In this document: piece after piece, positions 59,067-64,000 of the stretch
Numbering within the stretch: position 1 is the first letter of the stretch
How the letters are laid out: the number at the start of each line of letters is the position of its first letter
DNA from: Acinetobacter sp. XH1741
GTDB lineage: Bacteria > Pseudomonadota > Gammaproteobacteria > Pseudomonadales > Moraxellaceae
Direction: 5' to 3'
Assembly: GCF_041021895.1 (NCBI RefSeq)
Contig: NZ_CP157428.1
Span: 2,294,001 to 2,358,000, forward strand
DNA length: 64,000 nucleotides
The notes under the pieces: generated by a model
Databases searched by the model: none
What the model was told of the DNA's origin: nothing
The model's input: only the letters and a program-made list of their open reading frames with translations
Made by a program: the position numbers and the translations under genes

Positions 59067-59951
59067 ATGGCTATCCAGCTTTTAGATACGGCAAGAAACG
59101 AAGTTCCAGTGAAATTCACGCAGTTTTCTGGTGGCGAGCGTCATGTTCAACTTGATGAGAAAGTGTTGAATTCACTATCTGGCACGGTTTTGGTACGCGC
59201 TCAAATGACCTCAACTCACGATGTGATGGATTATTTACTACTTGAAAATATATTGCTGACTCAAGGCTTAACCGTTGACCTAGAAATTCCATATTTTCCA
59301 TATGCACGTCAGGACCGTATTTGTGCAGTCGGCCAAGCATTTTCACTCGATGTGATGACGAAGCTACTCAATATCAATGCCGACAAAAAAGTGGGCAAAC
59401 AAGGCAAGGTGACTGTTTGGGACTGCCATAGTGAAGTAACAACAGCTTTGCTCACTGCCAATACTTCTTTTAGCGAAGTGGTAAATGTGAGTTCAGTCGA
59501 CATCATCAAAAAGAGTGAAGCGCTGAGCACATTGTTAAAAGATGAAAAAACCGTGCTGATTTGCCCAGACAAAGGCGCAAAAGCACGTACACAAATGGTT
59601 GCAGATGCTTTTAATCGCGACCGCAAACAACCCATCACTATTGTTCAGTGTGATAAAAAACGCGACCCAGTGACTGGCAAAATTTTAGGTACGCATGTAC
59701 ATGCGACTGATTTATCAGGATTAACTGCGGTCATTACCGATGACATTTGTGACGGCGGTGCAACCTTTATTGGTATTGCCAGAGAACTCCGTCGCCTCAA
59801 TTGCCATAAGGTCGTTCTATACGTGACCCACGGTATTTTCAGTAAAGGAATAGAGGTTTTTGATGGGCTGTTAGATCAACTATTTACCTCAGACAGCTTT
59901 CCACAACAACCAACAGACAAAATTTCAGTAATTGCTTTTGCAGCAGAATAA
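59067..59951 (+). CDS. Ribose-phosphate pyrophosphokinase-like protein
   Basis: 294 residues. It has the two-domain phosphoribosyltransferase fold of PRPP synthetases: IPYFPYARQDRI corresponds to the ATP/Mg loop, and VITDDICDGGATFIGIA is the PRPP-binding motif. It is shorter than, and divergent from, the housekeeping Prs (about 315 residues). It lies 11 bases before nadV, so it may make the PRPP that NadV consumes. Confidence 0.88.
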   Translation: MAIQLLDTARNEVPVKFTQFSGGERHVQLDEKVLNSLSGTVLVRAQMTSTHDVMDYLLLENILLTQGLTVDLEIPYFPYARQDRICAVGQAFSLDVMTKLLNINADKKVGKQGKVTVWDCHSEVTTALLTANTSFSEVVNVSSVDIIKKSEALSTLLKDEKTVLICPDKGAKARTQMVADAFNRDRKQPITIVQCDKKRDPVTGKILGTHVHATDLSGLTAVITDDICDGGATFIGIARELRRLNCHKVVLYVTHGIFSKGIEVFDGLLDQLFTSDSFPQQPTDKISVIAFAAE

Positions 59952-59962
59952 AGAGAACAAAG

Positions 59963-61456
59963 ATGACTATTAAACTTAATCCATTAAACGCTATCGATTT
60001 TTATAAAGCTGATCACAGACGTCAGTATCCCGAAGGCACAGAGTACGTGTATGCCAACTTTACGCCGCGTTCATCTCGCCTCGCAAAAATGCTACCTGAC
60101 TTCGACGATAAAGTTGTGTTTTTTGGGCTTCAGGGTTTTATCAAACACTTTTTAAGTGATACATGGAATGAAGGCTTTTTCAAACAACCTAAAGACAAGG
60201 TAGTGGCTGCATATAAACGCCGTATGGATAGTTCATTAGGTGAAGGTGCTGTACCGGTTGATCACATTGAAGCATTACACGACTTGGGCTATTTACCATT
60301 ACGCATTAAAGCCTTGCCGGAAGGCAGTCGCGTCAATATGCGTGTACCTGTACTCACCGTAATTAATACCGACCCGCGTTTCTTTTGGTTAACGAACTAT
60401 ATTGAAACTGTATTAAGTGCTGAGCTTTGGAAAAGTTGCACTACGGCGACAATTGCCTACGAATACAAACGCTTATTAACGCAATATGCCGTAAAAACTG
60501 GCGCACCACTTGATTTTGTACCTGTGCAAGGACACGATTTTAGTAGCCGTGGTATGAGCGGAATTTATGATGCTGCACAATCAGGTGTGGGTCACTTAAC
60601 CAGTTTTATTGGAACAGACTCGGTTGCTTCAATTGACTACGCAGAAGAATATTACAATGCCACAGGTGTCATTGGGGTGTCTGTACCTGCAACCGAACAC
60701 AGTGTGATGTGTATGGGTACAGAAGACAGTGAGCTAGAAACCTTTAAGCGTTTAATCTGTGAACTTTATCCGTCTGGTGTGGTTAGTGTGGTGTCTGATA
60801 CTTGGGATTTTTGGCGAGTGATTACTGAGTTTACAGTAGCGTTAAAACCTGAAATTTTGGCGAGACAACCGAATGCTTTGGGCTTGGCTAAATTGGTTTT
60901 CCGTCCAGACTCTGGTGACCCTGTTAAAATCATTTGTGGTGACCCAGGGGCAGAAGTTGGAAGTCCAGCCTACAAAGGTGCAGTTGAATGTTTATGGGAA
61001 GTGTTTGGTGGTACAACAACCGACTATGGCTATAAAGTACTGAATGAGCGTGTCGGTTTAATTTATGGCGACTCAATTACTCTAGACCGTGCGCAGCGTA
61101 TTTTAGAAGGACTTGAAGCCAAAGGCTTTGCTTCAAACAACTTGGTGTTTGGTATAGGCAGCTTTACTTATAACTACTTAACTCGCGATACTTTTGGGTT
61201 TGCTGTTAAAGCGACTTGGGGACAAGTGAATGGTATAGGCCGTGAGTTGTTTAAAGACCCAATAACTGACTCAGGCGTAAAAAAATCTGCGAAAGGTCTA
61301 TTACGTATAGAGCAAAGTGAAAATGGTTTTACCTTGTTTGATGAGCAAACAGCCGAACAAGAACAAGGCGGAGCACTAAAAACAGTCTTTGAAAATGGTA
61401 AACTTCAATATGAGTGTACTTTGGATCAAATTCGTGAACGTTTATCCATCGTATAA
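59963..61456 (+). CDS. nadV: Nicotinamide phosphoribosyltransferase
   Basis: 497 residues, typical for NAMPT/NadV. KSCTTATIAYEYKRLL, QGHDFSSRGMSG (the active-site loop with the base-phosphorylating His), LVFRPDSGDPVKI and GLIYGDSITLDRA are family marks. It makes NMN from nicotinamide and PRPP, the first step of the two-step salvage route. It is second in the operon after the PRPP synthetase and is followed by an intrinsic terminator. Confidence 0.92.
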   Translation: MTIKLNPLNAIDFYKADHRRQYPEGTEYVYANFTPRSSRLAKMLPDFDDKVVFFGLQGFIKHFLSDTWNEGFFKQPKDKVVAAYKRRMDSSLGEGAVPVDHIEALHDLGYLPLRIKALPEGSRVNMRVPVLTVINTDPRFFWLTNYIETVLSAELWKSCTTATIAYEYKRLLTQYAVKTGAPLDFVPVQGHDFSSRGMSGIYDAAQSGVGHLTSFIGTDSVASIDYAEEYYNATGVIGVSVPATEHSVMCMGTEDSELETFKRLICELYPSGVVSVVSDTWDFWRVITEFTVALKPEILARQPNALGLAKLVFRPDSGDPVKIICGDPGAEVGSPAYKGAVECLWEVFGGTTTDYGYKVLNERVGLIYGDSITLDRAQRILEGLEAKGFASNNLVFGIGSFTYNYLTRDTFGFAVKATWGQVNGIGRELFKDPITDSGVKKSAKGLLRIEQSENGFTLFDEQTAEQEQGGALKTVFENGKLQYECTLDQIRERLSIV

Positions 61457-61465
61457 CTGAGTTTA

Positions 61466-61499
61466 GATGAGTCGTTATCTGTATCGGCTCATCATTTTT
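61466..61499 (+). terminator. Terminator between nadV and the NrtR gene
   Basis: GATGAGTCG and CGGCTCATC form a 9-bp stem (one G-U pair) with a 10-base loop, then ATTTTT. It lies upstream of the GTG at 61515 and so argues against an earlier start for the NrtR gene. Confidence 0.7.
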
Positions 61500-61514
61500 A
61501 TCAAGAGGCTGAAC

Positions 61515-62282
61515 GTGACTATTCAAACTGAACAAGAATTCCTTGCCAGTTATGATCGCCGAGATTATGACGCACCTTTACTCACTGTAGATATGGCTAT
61601 TTTCTCGGTATTTAATGGTCAGTTGCAGGTATTACTTATTAAGCGCCCAAACTTTCCAGCCAAAGATCAATGGGCTTTACCAGGCGGTTTTGCCGATTTA
61701 ACCCATGATCAAGACTTGATGGCTACGGCTTATCGTAAGCTAGTCGAAAAAACAGGAATTGCTTCGCCTTACTTGGAACAAGTTGCCTCTGTCGGCAATG
61801 CTAAACGTGACCCGCGTGGTTGGGCCGTGACCATTTTGTATTTTGCTTTAATTGATTTTAATGCCTACCAACATCAAGCATTAGCTGAATACAGTGAATG
61901 GGTGCCCGTAGCAAAAGCACAAGACTTAGCATTAGCGTTTGATCACAATGAATTGCTCAGCTTAGCTTTAGAGCGTCTCACCAATAAAACTCGCTATACC
62001 GCATTGCCAGCCAGTCTTATGCCTGAATTGTTTACACTGACTGAGTTGCAAACTATTTATGAAATTATTCTTGGGCAATCCTTAGATAAAAAAGCGTTTA
62101 GACGCCGAATGATAGAAGCTGGCGCTGTTGAAGAAACCAACCACAGTAAAATTGTGGGCAAACGCCCAGCTCAGCTTTACCGCTACGCACTCGATTCTTT
62201 TGATTTTATATTTCCACGCTCACTTGAATTACCCAGAAATAAAGAGGGTGAAGATAAGCAAAACATTGAGCTTTCTGACTAG
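61515..62282 (+). CDS. nrtR: NrtR-type Nudix-related transcriptional regulator
   Basis: 255 residues from the GTG at 61515 (AGAGG upstream); the ATG at 61467 is inside a terminator stem. The N-terminal Nudix-like domain has VDMAIFSVFNGQLQVLLIKRP and a degenerate Nudix box (GGFADLTHDQDLM then ATAYRKLVEKTGI) in which catalytic acids are replaced, as expected for a sensor rather than a hydrolase. The C-terminal winged helix follows (LTELQTIYEIILGQ, DKKAFRRRMIEAGAVEET). It should repress the nadV operon and respond to ADP-ribose. Confidence 0.88.
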   Translation: MTIQTEQEFLASYDRRDYDAPLLTVDMAIFSVFNGQLQVLLIKRPNFPAKDQWALPGGFADLTHDQDLMATAYRKLVEKTGIASPYLEQVASVGNAKRDPRGWAVTILYFALIDFNAYQHQALAEYSEWVPVAKAQDLALAFDHNELLSLALERLTNKTRYTALPASLMPELFTLTELQTIYEIILGQSLDKKAFRRRMIEAGAVEETNHSKIVGKRPAQLYRYALDSFDFIFPRSLELPRNKEGEDKQNIELSD

Positions 62283-62355
62283 CGCATATTGATGCACTTT
62301 TGATTTATAATGCCGCGCTTATGATTGATGTCATGTTTTGATCAGCACTTTGCCT

Positions 62356-63750
62356 ATGTCACACGCTTCTTCCTGCTTCCAGCAAAACCAGTTTTTTGTG
62401 TTAGTGGAATATCTCACTTCACTGCATGAAATTTATCCTGTGAAACATGAGTTTGCAGGATATCCGGCTGCAATGACATTGGCAGATCGCGTACATTCAG
62501 ATCATGATATTGCGCCACTTGATGCCAGCAAAAGTTACCCTGACTCAATCGATAAAGTCTTACACTTTTCAGGTAAGGCGCGAGACATACAAGACTTTGA
62601 GTACTTTTTAGAACAAGCTCAAGCAGCCAATATTCAAAACTTGTTATTGCTTACAGGTGATAAACTTAAAGAACATCATAATGGTCGAGATGGACAGCTT
62701 CGTAGTCGTTACCTAGAGTCGGTAAACGCCGTGATGGCAGCTAAGCAACATGGTGGGTTTCGTATTGGCGTTGCTTTTAATCCATTTAAATATGTTGAAG
62801 CTGAGCGTGATGCGCAGTATTTAAAACTGCATAAGAAGATTAAAGCAGGTGCTGACTTTATCATTACCCAATTGGGCTATGACATTGAAGCTTTAAAACA
62901 AGCCAAATTATTTTTAACCAAGCATCATTATTCACAGCAAATACTCGCTTGTGTCATGCCACTGACTTTGGCACGCGCCAATTTTATGGTGAAACATAAA
63001 GTGGCCGGTATTGTGATTACTCCGCACATGCTAAAAGTTCTAGCAGATGAAAAACAAGCAGGGCATACCGACCGTGTTTATTTACGCTGTGCTTTGCAAA
63101 TTTTGATATGTAAATATTTGGGATTTGCTGGAATTCATTTATCTGCTTGCCATAAGCCCGAAGAGCAAATGTTGCTTGAAAGCTATGTCGAGCAATATCG
63201 CCATTTGGAGCTTAAAGCCTTAGAAGAGCTTTGGAACTCACTTTGGCAAGTCACCACAGGCAAAGAATTTGCGCCTGAAATTTCTAGCTTTTCACATTCG
63301 CCTACGTCTAAACAATTAATTAAATATCGCCAGTTACATGTGATGCATGAGGCGTTGTTTGGTTCAAAAATTGCCAAAGGTATGGGGCGCTTTATTTTTA
63401 AAGCATCTTTTTGGGAAAATGCCTTGGTTGCCAAAGCATTACTTAAAACCGAAGTGCTGAGTAAACATAGCCTCGTGGGCTGTGAGAGCTGTGGTCAGTG
63501 CCGTTTAGGTGACACTTTATATATTTGCCCTGAAACGTGTCCAAAAGGTTTAGCCAATGGACCTTGTGGCGGGACAACTTTAGACCGCTGCGAATTTGGT
63601 GACCGTGAATGTATTCATTCAGTTAAAGCGAGACTTGCAAAAGCTCTTGAACAAACCGAAGTATTAAAAGAAAAACTCATTCCAACTGTGCCGATTGAAA
63701 AGAGAGGAACCAGTTCTTGGAAAAATTGGTATTTAGCAACTGAGGCTTGA
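62356..63750 (+). CDS. Methylenetetrahydrofolate reductase C-terminal-domain protein (MTHFR-like)
   Basis: 464 residues from the ATG at 62356. The first 300 residues resemble a TIM barrel of the MetF type (NLLLLTGDKLKEH, AKQHGGFRIGVAFNPFKY, ADFIITQLGYD). The C-terminal part (GCESCGQCRLGDTLYICPE, TCPKGLANGPCGG, CEFGDRECIH) is the cysteine-rich MTHFR_C domain that probably binds an Fe-S cluster or zinc. It is a non-canonical MetF. A separate electron donor may be needed. It is not obviously linked to the NAD salvage genes. Confidence 0.85.
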   Translation: MSHASSCFQQNQFFVLVEYLTSLHEIYPVKHEFAGYPAAMTLADRVHSDHDIAPLDASKSYPDSIDKVLHFSGKARDIQDFEYFLEQAQAANIQNLLLLTGDKLKEHHNGRDGQLRSRYLESVNAVMAAKQHGGFRIGVAFNPFKYVEAERDAQYLKLHKKIKAGADFIITQLGYDIEALKQAKLFLTKHHYSQQILACVMPLTLARANFMVKHKVAGIVITPHMLKVLADEKQAGHTDRVYLRCALQILICKYLGFAGIHLSACHKPEEQMLLESYVEQYRHLELKALEELWNSLWQVTTGKEFAPEISSFSHSPTSKQLIKYRQLHVMHEALFGSKIAKGMGRFIFKASFWENALVAKALLKTEVLSKHSLVGCESCGQCRLGDTLYICPETCPKGLANGPCGGTTLDRCEFGDRECIHSVKARLAKALEQTEVLKEKLIPTVPIEKRGTSSWKNWYLATEA

Positions 63751-63765
63751 ATTTACCTGCCTTGG

Positions 63766-64000
63766 ATGGTCCTAAAACCCAAACTAACGTTGATGCAATC
63801 ACAAAACAGCAAGGTATTGCTGCCAATTACTGTGTCCGAAAATCAACAAATGCCGCAAACAGAAAAAGAGATTCGTCCTGTTACAGGTGATGTCTATTTA
63901 AAACTACATGATACAGGCATGGTACCATTTACCTTGATAATCAAAGACAAAGCTTATTTTAAACTTGCAGAAAAAGTTTCTATAGTCGATTTTCAGGGCG
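63766..64000 (+). CDS. Partial unidentified gene at the window edge
   Basis: The frame is open from the ATG at 63766 to the end of the window (78 codons), with text such as LLPITVSENQQMPQTEKEIR and TGDVYLKLHDTGMVPFTLII. No ribosome site or family is evident. It may be the 5' part of a gene or the remains of one. Confidence 0.4.
   Translation, partial: MVLKPKLTLMQSQNSKVLLPITVSENQQMPQTEKEIRPVTGDVYLKLHDTGMVPFTLIIKDKAYFKLAEKVSIVDFQG

Noticed and set aside
61467..61514. Upstream ATG for the NrtR gene
   Set aside because: It lies inside a terminator stem, while the GTG at 61515 has AGAGG at the right distance.
1..64000. CRISPR arrays, tRNA or rRNA genes
   Set aside because: No regularly spaced repeats, no clover-leaf sequences ending in CCA and no ribosomal RNA stretches were found on either strand by reading; a dedicated scan was not possible.

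Overview
The window looks like chromosomal DNA of an Acinetobacter of the calcoaceticus-baumannii group. This is inferred from the AT-rich composition, the gene repertoire (nadV with a linked PRPP synthetase and NrtR, PAAR/type VI cargo islands, many small TetR/HxlR/LysR-controlled redox operons, an IS1236-like IS3 element) and the style of the intergenic DNA. No rRNA, tRNA or CRISPR array was seen. Product names come from motif and family recognition in the translated sequence; no database search was run.

Layout. 1-3.3 kb: the start of an FAD oxidoreductase, an Rrf2 regulator with a double operator, and a metallo-beta-lactamase-fold hydrolase with its TetR regulator. 3.4-6.6 kb: a block (Arc-like protein, PQQ-type sugar dehydrogenase lipoprotein, DUF2231 membrane protein) bounded by two copies of the TetR gene's 5' half, the second of which is dead. 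6.7-9.0 kb: a PAAR-metallopeptidase type VI effector with two sister lipoproteins as likely immunity proteins. 9.3-18.8 kb: redox and detoxification genes (MDR and SDR reductases, two alpha/beta hydrolases, an Old Yellow Enzyme, an NmrA-type quinone reductase) governed by two HxlR regulators, then LysR with two YdcZ-type permeases and a secreted M20 amidohydrolase.

20.6-30.0 kb is the accessory core. It holds a two-repeat gene split by an IS3-family element with a 3-bp target duplication, a phage-type ash/C4-like segment, a TetR gene, an AT-rich ATPase plus PD-(D/E)XK-like pair that I regard as the best candidate for an undescribed defence system, a second PAAR cluster with an unrecognised effector/immunity pair, and several tiny orphan genes. 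30.0-34.4 kb: a GntR-controlled catabolic operon (MatC-like carrier, pyrone/lactone-type amidohydrolase, MFS symporter). 35.2-40.5 kb: an OYE/HxlR pair and an EmrAB-like pump with TetR.

40.5-49.7 kb is a sugar-acid locus: IlvD/Edd dehydratase, XylX-like FAH protein and ketoglutarate-semialdehyde dehydrogenase could form a Weimberg-type route to 2-oxoglutarate, and beside it lie LysR, a DenD-like dehydrogenase, an ACS-type transporter and a beta-hydroxyacid dehydrogenase. 50.0-53.3 kb: a BtuF/FecCD-type ABC importer translationally coupled to a GNAT. 53.3-58.9 kb: AraC, TauE/SafE, and a TetR-controlled hydrolase/isomerase operon that sits between an intact TauE gene and a fragment of a second one. 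59.0-63.8 kb: the NAD salvage operon prs-like/nadV with nrtR behind a terminator, then an MTHFR-like protein and a partial unknown gene at the edge.
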